DNA from: Eunapius fragilis
Taxonomy: Eukaryota > Porifera > Demospongiae > Spongillida > Spongillidae
Reading direction: 5' to 3'
DNA: 64,000 bases
NCBI GenBank assembly: GCA_963681505.1
Contig: OY811978.1
Span: forward strand, 4,310,230 to 4,374,229
Under the pieces are notes generated by a model that saw only the letters and a program-made list of their open reading frames with translations, searched no databases and was not told the DNA's origin. Both the position numbers and the translations under genes were made by a program. Positions 1 to 12,940 of the stretch are shown here, piece after piece (the stretch's first letter is position 1; every line of letters starts with the position of its first letter).

Positions 1-188
1 GGATGTGTCACAGTATTTTAAAATCAGTGTGCTGAATATGCATGAAAACATCAAATATAACTTGCCTATGGCTGTTCTGAGTATAATATCAATAACTACT
101 CTTGTGTTCTGTGCATAACTATATAAAGTAGTGCTCTGACCCTCAATTCTGTGGCCAATATTGATGCCACTGAACACCTCCTCCTCAG

Positions 189-2673
189 TATCTCCTGGTC
201 CTGTTGGAAACATGAGAGTAAGCAGTACATCTGTGAACCAACTAACAGTGACCTGGACCCCTCCCACTACTGGTGGTGTTCCTACCAGCTACAATGTCAG
301 TATCAATGACAGCAGTAGTCCTGTGGTCATACCTGATAATGGATCATCACTGTACACCCACACCTTCACTGGACTGATCAGTGACACACTCTACACTGTA
401 TCAGTGGTGGCCATCAACTGTGCTGGGACTAGCAATGTGAAATCAATGACCAAATGGACAGGTTTACCTACTATAGTGATTATAATGAATAATTTATAAA
501 TGAAACAGGATTAATTATCATTCAGATTGGGTTATATGCAAACAAACGTAATATGCAGACTTTAATATTCATACTTAATTAAGTGTATGCATGTCAAAAT
601 GTGTGCTCCAATCCTTACCTCTATCAAACCATTCATTCCATTCACAGTGGCACAGCCTCCAAACAGTAACAGTATTAGTGTTATGTTTATTCTGGATAGT
701 ACCGAGACCCTCCCCCTTCTGTACATCATGTGGACACCTGTGGTAGGAAATAATATGTCACATGACCCAGTGATGAACCTTTGGTCACCCCCAGGGAGGC
801 AGTGTGACCATGTACACAGTGAGGGTTGTTGGTGATGGTACCTCTGTTGGTGAAGGCACCACTAACTGTACCACTTCAACATGTCTCTATGTACAAGAAA
901 TCTCTACCTTTGCCACCAGTTATGTCATCTTTATTGCTTCCATAAATGGAGATGGTATTGTGGGTCCTGCAAATAATTCAACTATTAACGGTTAGTTAGC
1001 TATGTGACAAATTTGTATTAATGGTTAGTCAGCTGTGGGGCTAATGTGCATAATTAATCTTCATGCTAATTTTAGAGAAGGGTATTTTCTCGTGGCAAGA
1101 ATGTATAGTGAAAATCCAAAAGTAATTTATGTAATGTTCTCATATAAGGCAGGGGTGGAGGATTCAGAAGCAGAAATACTATTATGCTAACATAAAAAAA
1201 GAAAGTCTGATAACATGAAACTAAAATACTGGATGTTCCAATAAATTATTTTTGTAGTCATCAGCAACATCACAGTGGTGAACTATGGTGTTTCCAATGC
1301 ATCCATTCAATGCTCATTTCGGGACAACCAGTCTCTCTACTGCTTAGTGTGCTGCAGTACTGATCCAACAGCTCCTCCTAACTCAAGTGTGTACAACATC
1401 TCCTCTACCAGAGGCACAGAGGTGACTGTTGACCTTGATGGCCTCACCAGTGGTCAGACTTACTACTGCAAGGCAGCAGCTACCAACAACAATTCCAGTC
1501 CTTCCAACTGCACCTTTCCTGGGTTTGGTGGTGTTAATATGTTTGTCACCTTCACTACAATGTTATCATCAAAGGACACACCTAACCCAGGTGATGATGA
1601 TCTTTGGGCATGAAGACATCAATACTTGTTGATTTACATACATTACCTCTCTGTCCACACTAGGAGTTGAGATGCCTCTTCCAGGTATATTGCAGTGCCA
1701 TTATTCCCTGTGTAATGAAAGCCTCATCTGTTGACAGACCAGGTGGTGATAATCCTACTTGCCACTCTCCTCCCTACTGCTGCTGTGGTGGTAACTGTAG
1801 TAACAATCACAGCACTCTCAGCCATATGTTTCCGGAAAATACAAAAAGGTTTTGGTGCATCAAAAAGCTTTATGAGTGTGATTTTATATGAACTTTCCAT
1901 TATTTTGCTCCACCTCACATAATTACACACACAATTTATCATGCTTACCCATGCATCTATATTCACACAAATATGCACACATACATTTACGCACAGAGGG
2001 TGAAAGGTGAGTTTTCATGAACGGTGAGGTTACCAGCCCACTGGAGCATATATGTGTGTGTGGCTCGTGAGGTATTCTTTATCAGCCATAAAGCAACCCT
2101 CTGTGGGGTATGGCATTATTGTTGCCCTCAGTCAAAGCAGACATACTAGCCTTCATTGCCATACACAATTTGCAGCAACATTCTGAATAACTTTTGTGAA
2201 TACTCTTCATATTTGCAGACATCACAATCCGGCTGTGTGTGGTATTAATGCACTGTATGAAGAAATAACCTTACCGCAGACCCTAGCTAATCAAATGGAT
2301 GTGGAGACCCAGACAGCTACAATAGAGGTGGCTGCAGATTTATATTCTGTTCCTGACCACAGGGTACAGCAATTTGTAGCACAGTATGTGCCCATTGAAT
2401 TAAAAACCCTTTATAATCCGAGATCAAAACGTATTATTTTTAAAAAAATTGTCTTTGAGAACATTCCTGGTGGAAGCATAGTGTGAATTCAAACTAACCT
2501 ACTTTCTTTTTCAGATGCATTTAAACACTTCATCGTTAATGAAACCAGGCACCAAGCATATATATGGTGTCCTGGAGGACCCAAATTGTCCCACAAACAA
2601 GGAGACAGCCATCAATGAAGATCACAGACCAGACATCATGAACCTAGTAAGCGTAGCTATAAATGTACCTTAT

Positions 2674-2725
<52 letters not shown>

Positions 2726-3639
2726 ATCAATTTCTACACACCCAACTCAGCACAGCACATTTCCTGTCACTGATGATGGCTTCACTGTGTCTGCCATGGA
2801 AGACTTCTGGCATAAGGCATCTGGTGGCAATGAAGGTGTGTGGACTTTTAATGAGAGATTCGTAATCTCAATACACACACAGTATGCATATAGTGTATCC
2901 ACTGAACTAAACTGATAATTACATCAAAGGAATGGATTTTATCGTAGTGGTAGCAAGTGCCCTGTGTATTTTAAAAGGAATTGGAACCTGGTTCCATATA
3001 TGATTGATGGCTATATGAAAAGCATAATGTAAGAAGGTTACCTGATGAAGGAATGCAACGTGAAATGAAAGGTGCATGCATAAGCTGTTTTCCAGAGATG
3101 GGCATATGATCTTTTCCATTCATCTTAACCTGTACTACTACTATTACTGATTATGGTCATGTTCACCCAACCCGATCTGGCTCTGGTCTCTGAAGGTGAC
3201 TATGCTCTGCCTGTGGACCATAAAGGAGTATGTAAGAAGACTGAAGCACCAGTAGAGTATGCATGTAAGTTGTATGGTACATAGGTACTGGAGGTTAGTC
3301 ATGTAAGCTGTATGGTACATAGGTACTGGAGGTTAGTCATGTAACTGTATGGTACATAGGTACTGGAGGTTAGTCATGTAAGCTGTATGGTACATATCTA
3401 GTCAACTAAGCTGTTACTGTATGGTACATAAGTACTGAAGGTTAGTAATGGACGATCCTGATGTATTTTAACTAGCTCTAAGCAATGATGGTGGTATATA
3501 TAGTATACGTAGGTGTGGTCATTATCAATTTAGTACTTGCAAGTCAGTTACAACAGGCCCCATGTAATCACAATGCACACCAATGGTTTATGTGTATGTA
3601 TTGTAATGTCATACATCCATATTTGCAGCCGTTATCTGA
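189..3639 (+). CDS. Receptor gene A (5' partial): FN3-FN3-FN3-TM-long tyrosine tail
   Basis: Coding exons read as <189-461 (FN3-1), 648-742 and 795-990 (FN3-2, split by a 52-nt intron), 1258-1590 (FN3-3), 1664-1684 (stalk), 1738-1848 (TM), 1997-2006 (10-nt microexon), 2219-2363, 2515-2646, 2751-2835, 3196-3264 and 3629-3639 (tail). The signal-peptide and Ig exons lie upstream of the window. All junctions are GT-AG and phases match, so the frame stays open to TGA at 3637. The TM exon encodes a long Val/Ile/Ala/Thr-rich helix followed by a basic stop-transfer stretch. Tail tyrosines lie in ALYEEI, DLYSVP, HIYGVL, GDYALP and a terminal VEYASVI. pYEEI is the known preferred Src-family SH2 ligand, and VEYASV fits the ITIM consensus. 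The tail-4 acceptor differs from C, E and F, using the AG at 3194-3195. Function as a signalling surface receptor is inferred. Confidence 0.82.
2678..2719. repeat. (CA)n microsatellite in gene A tail intron
   Basis: About 20 uninterrupted CA units lie between tail exons 2 and 3. The C and E copies of this intron also hold CA-rich tracts (around 24780-24830 and 47199-47269). Confidence 0.95.
3265..3410 (+). repeat. 38-bp minisatellite, short array in last intron of gene A
   Basis: About four degenerate copies of the GTAAGCTGTATGGTACATAG-type unit start at the donor of the last intron. This is the short, probably ancestral-like state of the arrays in C and E. Confidence 0.9.
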
Positions 3640-6600
3640 CCCAGGCCAGAAGGACACAATGTATTGGCATTGACATGCTACGTGCTGATTGCTGCTCTGT
3701 TTATACAATGTTCTGTATTAATTGTCTATTGCTGTTTGTTGATTACAATTCCATTGCTTTATCTTTGAATGGTAATCATCACTTCGTATAACATATAGGG
3801 GAAATCTCATATGATGTGTTAGGGCATACCCAAAATTCAGTATTGATCTGGACATTATTAATGATCCTCCTCCTCCTCTTCCCCCACTCTAAACCAAAAT
3901 TCACATACTGTCTGAAGCAATCTGTCATAATATACCAAGCATGGCTGAATAGAGAAGGGAAGTGCATTTCCTATGTACCATATAAAATTCAAGAAATGGA
4001 TTCAAACCTGGCATAGTAATGTAGTATCATCTGTGCCTTTTCTTTTAAAACTCCAATGTTCAGCATAATAATTAACTTCAATGTCTCTGCATGCACCAGT
4101 ATCTTATCATACATTCTTTAATGACTAACCATAGACCATTTTAGTGCTCAGTAATCATATAGAAAATTCAAGGCATACCAGTTATTTGGTTCACTTTTTA
4201 TTATGCTCTATTTGTACACATAGCAATTAATACCTGGTTGAATTATATTAGCACAACTATTCAACTTTGAATGTGATACTAATGCATATAATAACCATTA
4301 TGCCCTACAATGATGGTATGAAGCATCCTGATGGCATCACAAAAGTCAACTCCCATGGATGAGCTGGAAACAATTGTTTTTTTTTTTTTTTAGATTTTGT
4401 ATGTTTACAATATTGTAATCTTTCACTGTTGTCTGTCAGTTGATTGCAGCTCCAGTGCTTTATTTTCTGTGAATGGTAATCTTATTATCATAGTGAATGT
4501 AGGGAATGTCCAGTGTAATGTAAATATGGGCACACACCTCCAATTATGAAGTAATTTGGCTATTATCCATGATTTCCCCCCCACCCCCCTCCCTCTTCCA
4601 ATTACAAAAATTTGACGATGAGTGGGTGATGCTGTTTAGACAAAGGAAGTACGACATGGTCCACAGTTTCTCCATTCAGCCCTTCTATTTGATATGCCTC
4701 CACCTCCTCCTCTCCCTGTCTATGGGGTATACCCCGTATGGAACTAGCACCGTTACTGGCAAGCACAAGAAAAACTTAACTATACTTCCACATAACTTTG
4801 GTAGCCTTGTTTTAGGCCTAGGACATTGCAAATGTAGTATACAAATATATATATATGAAGGGATAAAGGGTTTAAATGAATATCCTGATAGCATCACAAG
4901 AGACTGGGAACCCCTCAGTTTGGGATGCTATCTGCTGTGAACCTATGCTCCCTCTCACATGACACAGTCCACTATGGTTGCAGGTGCTGTTGCTAGACAG
5001 GCAGAGGATCTGAAAGTGGTTAAATACTCATACTTGGGTATGAACACCCAGGCCCTTTTTTTCACCCGTGTCACCATAAAAACACCTGTGGGTACTTGAC
5101 CTTTTCCCTCTAACATTTCTGTGAGAGCTGGGTCACTAGCTCTCAGTCACAACTGATGGCACCAAGCATATACACACCTGCACCTGCTGCAGTGCTTCTG
5201 AATCAAAAGCTATTCAGAGCCATTGCAGCGTCAGCACACGACTTTCTCTTGTCATGTTTGTTTTTAAGTGCAGGGTTAAGGGTGTGGTTTATTGTGAATT
5301 ATGGTTGTAAAAATAATCATTACATTGACAGTGGTTGTGGCTCTGTTCCATAGTACATGCCAAATCAGTTATTCATTCACTTGAACTTCCGAAATGCTTG
5401 TATGTGAGGTAGTGGGAGTGACTAGAACAAACAGTGAAGGTAAACAAATAAGGGCATTGCATGAACTTCTTTATTATTGCTACTGCTGGATTTCAAGTGT
5501 GTACATGTGTACATGCATGTGTATATGGTATATGTGTGTGGATATGTGTGGATGTGTGTGTGTGTGTGAATAGTTTGAGTAGTAAAATCAATTTCTTTGT
5601 TCATTGTCAGGGCAGAAAACAACGTTGCCTATTTTTTTCCCTGAATGATATCAATGGGTACAAATTTCTTATAATTCTTTATGTATGTAACGATATATGT
5701 CAGTTGCTTCTTCATCAAATTCAAACAACTACAATCAAATTGTTGCTGTGCAATAGCTGTCATTAAGAATGTACCTTTTAATGTCAAGAAATTAATGCTT
5801 ACAATATTTTTGGCTTGCATTGACTACTTTGACATGCTTATTTCCACCACTGAGATCTTGTTATTGGGAAGAAATTCACAGATAAAGATACGGTGCATAA
5901 TATTATAATCATCGATAATCGATAATATCTGACCATGTAGTCACACTCTATCACCTTAAAATGGATCTTAATACACTGTCCTGAAAACACTGCTGATGTG
6001 CTTAACATGGCCAGTGCATGGGTGGTTGCCATGAACATATGGTGCTTCTTGTCTATTTGAAAGCCATGTCTTTTGTGCAGCATTTTGGCCTCTGTGATGG
6101 ATTTCTGCAGCTTCTATGTATAGACCCCCACTGTTTATGCTTCCTGAGAGGTAGAGTAATGCATTATTACATCAGCTTGATGACCATTCGAATGGGGAAG
6201 AACCTTTCATGGTGTAGAGCTGTGCTCCCAACATACCCTCCATATACACTGGTTCAGTTCACATGATGATTTCCGCAACCGTTCACAGCATGTGCAACAA
6301 TGTTTGTTGTGGGTTTTGAGTATTGTTATCAGGACATAGACTTCCTTCAACAAAATTGCCTTTTTTGGGTAAAAATCAAGGGTACATTTGTGGGTCAGTA
6401 AAATGGGACACTAGATGAGCCTATTTTTAAGACTCCATATCTGCTGCACATGTTTTAGTAGAACTACAACCATTTACACTGTAATGGTTCTCAGACCTCT
6501 GAGTCATGATGTGTATAGTGATATCCAGTTGGATCAGTAATGTAACATAGAGGGGTTATATATGAGACTGAAGGGTTAAGGGAGAAAGAGGGAGGAGGCC

Positions 6601-7209
6601 AGGGGGAGAGTGGGGTGAGCTAAATCGAGTGTGTGGGTAAGTGGGACATGCAGTATAGGTTCATTGTCAAGACGCATAGCCCAATAGCTCATAATTTATG
6701 TCAGAAGTCCTGTTGGAGAAACAGTACTGTACTTCGTTTATTCAGAGTACTGAACATTTCATTTCAGTCAATTCAAGCTAGGACCCACCCAACTGTCACA
6801 CTTAAAGGGGCATTGCTACAGCATCCTACCTGCAGTGCTGCTTATTAGCCAAGCTCCTCAGGAGGAGGATGTCCTGTTGACGGGTCAACAAGTGAAGCTA
6901 AGGAATAGGTATTTACATAAGTGTGCTGCAAATTTGTCTGTCGGAATAGGGTGTGATTCTTTTTGATGATGTTGTCTATTTCTTTGTGGTTGCTTGCATG
7001 AGTATATGCTTCAAATGTAAATGGAAGTCTTTGAATCCTTAACAGGACTAACTTATAACTCAATCACGTTTATATATCCGATATGTGAATCATTAATTAT
7101 TGCTTCTTTTGAAGCATATTATGTCTTGGATAAATGCATGTTTGCACAGCTCTATGTAAATGCATGCCGTTTATAATATTATGACAATATAATATAATAT
7201 AATTATTAT
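3640..7209. other. A-B spacer, segmentally duplicated, no gene recognised
   Basis: AT-rich spacer between gene A and the putative B promoter. Large parts match the C-D spacer: 4445-6260 with 31270-32520, and 6630-6900 with 32860-33080. Short ORFs are not conserved as proteins between the two copies (for example the one starting near 4569 diverges in length). I see no known domain. Confidence 0.7.
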
Positions 7210-7292
7210 TATATAAGGTTATATCGCCCATGCCAGAGCACGGATACTTCATTATTGGGTGATCCATTTCGATCTTTTATATCAGGAAGGGA
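7210..7292 (+). promoter_or_regulatory. Putative TATA box and noncoding 5' exon of gene B
   Basis: TATATAAG at 7210-7217 precedes a block (agcacggatactt...) that is conserved upstream of D at 33914-33996, while the sequence around it drifts. The block ends at a strong donor, GTAAGTAC at 7293, about 2.3 kb before the signal-peptide exon. The reading as TATA box plus untranslated first exon rests on position and conservation only. Confidence 0.35.
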
Positions 7293-7915
7293 GTAAGTAC
7301 GGCCAAATTTACGTTGTGTAATGTCATTCGTACATGATGCACTTTATGAGATCTGCATGCATAGAGGGATGTGCACGCGCGTGCTACAAAGTTTCGTCGT
7401 ATAGTAGTAATTAACGTGTACACCGTCCTATATGGCTAGCAGTCATAGTTATATACGATATCAATAGAGACAGTGCAGTTGGAATACCTATACACGGATA
7501 AGCGTATTCCACAGCCTTACGGCGTACGATCGCAAAGCACTAGCGTATAATTATATATATAATGCCTTCGGTGTTCGTACCATTTGCATGCATCAATCAT
7601 TCGCAATTCGCGATTATCTCTGACCCCAATAACTGTCTGCAGCAACATCTGAATAGCTCCATTTTTACAGTAAGAGCTGCGTGAGGCTCGATAGATTGTC
7701 TCACCACCGTATATGTAATCGCGGGACAACCGCGAGCTTCCGAGAGCAAGTCTGCCGTCAGGTGTCATGCAAATCTCATTATGACGTGTTGTTTTAGCAG
7801 CCATCATAAGCTGGGACATGTTCTACAGTGTGTGCATTTCAATAGAATATAAGATGGCAACCGTGACGAGTAAAACAATATCAGTGTTCTTCGATTGGTA
7901 GTCGATGTACCTTTA
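7293..7915. other. Inferred intron of gene B; duplicated block, unrecognised
   Basis: It matches 34000-34640 in the C-D spacer in patches (for example cagcaacatctgaatagctc at 7640 and 34341). A 100-aa minus-strand ORF at 7517-7819 shows no recognised motif, and its C-D counterpart has diverged, so I do not call it a gene. Confidence 0.5.
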
Positions 7916-7937
7916 TGCACCTATCAATGGTAACTGC

Positions 7938-7985
<48 letters not shown>

Positions 7986-9019
7986 GGACATATAGGGGAT
8001 TAGTGGGGGATTTGACTGGCTAATCAGATTATTGCGGTGCGCATTTGATCGTACACGGGGATTTACCTCGACCGCGGATAATGAATTTTAATCGTAACAG
8101 CTTGTGACCTCCCCCTATCGGCGTGTTTTGCAGCTCAAAACTTGTGACGACCTTGGCACATTCACGGTAGGTACGCAACATCATACCTAGCCTGTACCTC
8201 ACCGGAAACAAGAACATGCGCTTTAATACCAAACTACTAGTAGAATTATAACTACAACTCTTATAGCGGCACAATGGGCTATTCCATTTAATTTGTAAAA
8301 ATAATTGTAACCCCTACTGATGACAAAAAATGTTGTCCAGAGGGGGTCCAATGGTAATATCCTAGGGGGGTGTTCTATTGCAGTGAGATGTGTCCAGAGG
8401 GGGGTCCATTGGCAATGTCCTAGGGGTGTCGCACAGTGAGATCTGTCCGGAGGGGTTTCAATGGTAATGTCCTAGGGGGGTGTCCTACATCAGGATGTGT
8501 CCAGAGGGGTTTCAATGGTAATGTCCTAGGGGGGTGTCCTACATCAGGATGTGTCCAGAGGGGTTTCAATGGTAATGTCCTAGGGGGGTGTCCTACATCA
8601 GGATGTGTCCAGAGGGGGTTGGGGGTTTAATTGTAATGTCCTGGGGGGGGGGGGGGGGGGGGGGGGTGAGGGTGTGTGTGTCCTACATCATGATGTGTCC
8701 AGAGGGAGTTCAATAGTAATGTTGTGTCCAGAGGGGGTCCAAAATAAATGTCCTGGGGGGGGGGGGTATGGTGTAGAGGCTTGATATGCGTCATCAGTAG
8801 GGGTGTACAATTATTTTATGGAATAGCGCGATATCAGCTGTATACCTACAAAGGCAAACGCGCGTTCGTTTTGAATAGCAGGAACGAAACCATAGGTTAT
8901 AAAAGGTATCAAACATGTAACAGGACTGGGTCGAGGAGGGGCCGGTCATTTGACCAGTTATTAGTCCCCAACAGTGGGGCATTTGATTTAATAAATGTCA
9001 AATCCCCCATATGTCCCGG

Positions 9020-9061
<42 letters not shown>

Positions 9062-9103
9062 GCAGTTCCATTGATAAGTGCATTATCTTGCGCAACCGTG
9101 ATA
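7916..9103. mobile_element. Fold-back (long inverted repeat) element with internal minisatellite
   Basis: The two arms (about 7916-8330 and 8785-9103) are inverted copies: tatcaatggtaactgcaac next to a 42-nt poly-C on the left matches gttgcagttccattgata next to a 37-nt poly-G on the right. Inner arms match as well (aacccctactgatga against tcatcagtaggggt). The centre holds a 54-bp tandem array. The matching site in the C-D spacer (near 34655) lacks the element, so it inserted after the duplication. No transposase was seen; exact ends are uncertain by some tens of bases. Confidence 0.7.
8330..8760 (+). repeat. 54-bp tandem repeat inside the fold-back element
   Basis: About seven units of a 54-bp G-rich repeat (GTGTCCAGAGGGGTTTCAAT...), best preserved at 8440-8620 and interrupted by a 24-nt poly-G at 8643-8666. 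The period of 54 gives an apparent 18-aa repeat ORF that is an artefact. Confidence 0.9.
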
Positions 9104-9587
9104 GCCGCGTATGAGGGTAGGCCTATTTGAAGTGGTTGCATGTCAGTGTACAAGCTTCAGTTTATAATTCCGCCGTGCATAATAAGTTCATCGAACTTCA
9201 CTTTTAGGGGTGTGTGGTAGGTGGGCGTTGGGTGACAGTAATATCTTTTTAAAAATTGGAGCCCGCGAGGCCTCGATTATACCGGAAGGTGCCCCCCGCG
9301 ATTCTCATAAAAAATTTCAACGCCTCATTGATAATACAATTGTTACAGCCATAGGGGTCCGCGCGATTTGAGAGGGGGGGGGGGGGAGGGGGGGGGGGGA
9401 GGTCACACCCTCCCCCTGGTAAGATCCTTATCTTATGCGTCCTCCCCTGGAAATAAATGAGCGGACGCCTATGATACAGCATATCAGCAAGAGAAAGTTC
9501 TGTGTTAGGATGTGTTAACAGTGCATAGTATTACCTGTGACCGTTTATGTGAGCATGAACATCTTTATGTTCCAATACACAGCCCAG
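9104..9587. other. Inferred intron of gene B, unrecognised
   Basis: It contains G-rich tracts (9377-9400) and otherwise no gene. It partly matches the flank of the signal-peptide exon of gene D (tatgatcggagcatgac region near 36322). Confidence 0.5.
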
Positions 9588-12387
9588 ATGGTCATTACAG
9601 AGTTTCACAAATGTGTACATACTTTAATGTATGCAATTATCGGGCATCTAATGTTGCAAGGTATGTTCTTTTGCATGGACAAAATTGGAAATGAAAAGCT
9701 TTAGTGGGCTCATATACCAATTAAAAGATTGGTGAATCTAAATATATTAAATATATAATTATGCATTTCTTAAGAGCATATTTAACATCTCAAAAATGCC
9801 TCAAGATATTGTATAGCATAGGTGTATGTTTAAAAATTGCTTGGTTCTGTCTCTTCACTTCCCTATCTTCAATAACCAAATTCTGACACATCTTCTTTCA
9901 TCTCAGGTACATGCCAACAGTTCACCCTCAGTTACCCACCTAAGGATACCTACTCATGTCCTGGAAGCAACATTACATATACCTGTGTTCTTTGCTCAAG
10001 ATTTGCTGGTGTGACCACAGTATGGAATGGATCAGCCTTTAACTGTCCCTCCACTGGAAACCAAATATCACTCCACCAGAAGACAAATGGAGTAGTTGCT
10101 CCAACTGCTAGCAGATTGTGTGGCAAATTCTCTGCTGTGACAACAAATGTCTCCACTGATGGATATTGCTACACATCTGTCCTCACCATACCTGCTGTTC
10201 AGGCTTTGAATGGGACCACAGTTATGTGTATAGATGGGCTTAATGGAGCTGATGTGGGAAATGACACTGTGATTGTGAAGATGGCAGGTTAATTTTTTTT
10301 ATATTATTTTTTAAGTGGTACATTGTTCATGCCTGGAAGACAGCAATCACATGGAGGGTATGTGCAGTTGGGCTACCAATTTGACATGCATTGGCTGATA
10401 TAATCAACATCATGCACTTAGCATTGATATACTTTGGTTACAATGATGTCAATCCACACCTCCCTCCCCCAGCATTTCCTGGTCCTGTTGGGAACATGAG
10501 AGTAAGCAGTACATCTGTGAACCAGCTAACAGTGACCTGGACCCCTCCCACTACTGGTGGTGTTCCTACCAGCTACAATGTCAGTATCAATGACATCGGT
10601 AGTCCTGTGGTCATACCTGATAATGGATCATCACTGTACACCCACACCTTCACTGGACTGATCAGTGACACACTCTACACTATATCAGTGGTGGCCATCA
10701 ACTGTGTTGGGATCAGTAATAAGACATCAGAAACAGAATCAACAGGTGATTTAAAACACATATGTACGATTTAGCATGTGTGGTGTGTGTGTGGTGTGTG
10801 TATGTGCATGCGTGTGTGCATGCTGTCTGCATGTGTGTTTCACGAAGTGAGTGCTCTACTATTACCTCATTCAAACACAGTGGCACAGCCTCCAAACCAT
10901 AACAGTATTAGTGCTATGTTTATTCAGGATAGTACCAAGACCTTCCCCCTTCTGTACATCATGTGGACATCTGTGGTAGGGAATAATATGTCACATGACC
11001 CAGTGATGAACCTTTGGTCACCTCCAGGGAGGCAGTGTGACCATGTACACAGTGAGGGTTGTTGGTGATGGTACCTCTGTTGGCGAAGGCACCACTAACT
11101 GTACCACTTCAACATGTCTCTATGTCCAAGAAGTCACTACCTTTGCCACCAGTTATGTCATCTTTATTGCTTCCATAAACGGAGATGGAGATGTGGGTAG
11201 AGAGACTTGTACCACTATCAATGGTTAGTGTGGTATGAGTAACAGATAATCAATTATCACAGTAAAATCAAAATTTGGACATTCTGGAAATTTTTTAATC
11301 CTTTATAATGCTGCCAGATGTTTTCAATTTATGCAATGCATACTTAAAGCCTGGATGAGTAGGTCTTTTGTCCCATGTTTTGAGTTGCCATTCTTACAGA
11401 AATGTGATACCTCTGAAATTGCCACTAAGCATAATGTATAACAAACAAATCAAAGCGCAATATTTATTTTTGTAGTCATCAACAACATCACAGTGGTGAA
11501 CTATGGTGTTTCCAATGCATCCATTCAATGCTCATTTCGGGACAACCAGTCTCTCTACTGCTTAGTGTGCTGCAGTACTGATCCAACAGCTCCTCCTAAC
11601 TCAAGTGTGTACAACATCTCCTCTACCAGAGGCACAGAGGTGACTGTTGACCTTGATGGCCTCACCAATGGTCAAACTTACTACTGCAAGGCAGCAGCTA
11701 CCAACAACAATTCCATTCCTTACAACTGCACCCTTCCTGGGTTTGGTGGTGTTAGTGAGTTCGTTACCTTCACTACAATGCTATCATCAATGAAGGCACC
11801 AGTCCAAGGTAATGATCTTCAGGAATGCATACAATCATTTAATACTTGTGTTGTATTTTTTCATGTGCATATTTTTATTGATGTGGTACCTCTTCCAGGT
11901 ATGTTGTGTTGCTGTTATTAAATATATAATGAAAAACACATCTATCGGTAGACCAGAAGGTGATAATCATACTTGCTACTCTCCTTCCAACTATCACTGT
12001 GGTGGTAACCATAACCATCTTGGTGCTCTCTGTGATTTGTGTCCAGAATAAAAGAAAAGGTTTTGGTGATATGTGGAAAATTCATATTGATTTATTTGCC
12101 CCCCACCCCACCCCACACACATATTTAATGTTTTCCATCCAGGGAGCATACCTGAAAGGTCAGCACTGCAATAGTGTATGTGCATGATGCAGCAAGCCTT
12201 ATCAGCAGCAGGAAATAAGTGAATGTCTTGCATAAATTTACTCAAGAATTGCAGTTACATAATATGTCTCACAGCTAAATTTACTTTATCCAGGCATCAC
12301 ACGCCCCCCTCATGTGACATTTATACAATGTATGAAGAAGTACCCTTACCACGGACCCCAGCTGATCATATGGATGGGGGTACCTAG
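9588..12387 (+). CDS. Receptor gene B: SP-Ig-FN3x3-TM, short tail
   Basis: Exons: 9588-9660 (signal peptide, starts MVITEFHKC, hydrophobic core VHTLMYAIIGHLML), 9907-10287 (Ig-like), 10473-10745 (FN3-1), 10881-10975 and 11028-11223 (FN3-2 with a 52-nt intron 10976-11027), 11476-11808 (FN3-3), 11952-12059 (TM), 12143-12158 (16-nt microexon) and 12294-12387 (tail). The spliced length is 1569 nt, an exact codon multiple encoding 522 aa. The Ig exon has paired cysteines, a tryptophan (TTVWNG) and a YTSVLTIPAVQ segment, as in Ig folds. The tail keeps only TMYEEV, then ends at TAG 12385-12387, where C and E read a glutamine codon. No stalk exon and none of the later tail exons or the 38-bp repeat were found downstream. 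It is closest to gene D. A short-tail partner of the long-tail genes is inferred; late truncation is the alternative. Confidence 0.83.
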
Positions 12388-12940
12388 GCTGCTACAACCA
12401 AGATGGCTATAGATCAATAGATGTATATTCTATTCCAGACCACATGATGCAGCCATTATAGCACGGTATTACAATCCAATATGCTATTTGTGCAAACAGT
12501 GCCCAGGCACTGAAATTCATTTGTAAGAATTCATATTGCTGGCATTGTCTGCGTTTGGTACAAACAGTTGATAGCCCTCCATTTATCCATAGAAACATGC
12601 CAAGCCAAGCACACATGCTATCTCCAGCAAAGGAAATGAAAACATGTTCTTCAGTATAGTAGATATAGGATTTCAAAGCAGTAGTAGTGGTTTTGGTTTT
12701 TAAACCGCTACTGCCTTGCTATCCTATATCTGTACAACTGCATCAAAGAGAAATTTTTTGTTTACTTCTTTTGAGGGATTTTTATTACTGGTATTATCAA
12801 TGGAAACACCAGCCACTGGAGCTGACATAATGGCACATGTGGCTACTCAGTTGTTAAAAAGAGTTTTGTATTGTTGACTCGATTTTATCGGAAGTTTCGC
12901 TAGAAACATCCATATAGAATTTGACCCCGACTGTGAACAA
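12388..12940. other. B-C spacer, decayed tail-exon remnant
   Basis: Immediately after the gene B stop the sequence still resembles the remainder of tail exon 1 of C and E (aaccaagatggctatagat), but it holds no further tail exon. The same block follows D (39706-40170). Part of 12655-12745 is a small inverted repeat. Confidence 0.6.

Noticed and set aside
804-995. FN3-2 frameshift as a sign of pseudogenes in all copies
   Set aside because: The shift is identical in six copies and is fully explained by a GT-AG microintron of 52 nt.
1849-1922. Read-through of the TM exon giving an alternative short tail
   Set aside because: The extension is not conserved between copies, whereas the AAAAG|GT donor and microexon are. 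It is possible as intron retention but unsupported.
2196-2486. Tail exon 1 of gene A as a separate 96-aa protein
   Set aside because: It is an internal exon (2219-2363) of the receptor with matching phases; the rest of the ORF is intron.
7517-7819. 100-aa minus-strand ORF as a gene
   Set aside because: The duplicate region near 34260-34520 does not keep the frame, and no motif was recognised.
8436-8630. 64-aa ORF with an 18-aa repeat
   Set aside because: It is a reading of the 54-bp tandem repeat within a fold-back element, with no start context or conservation.
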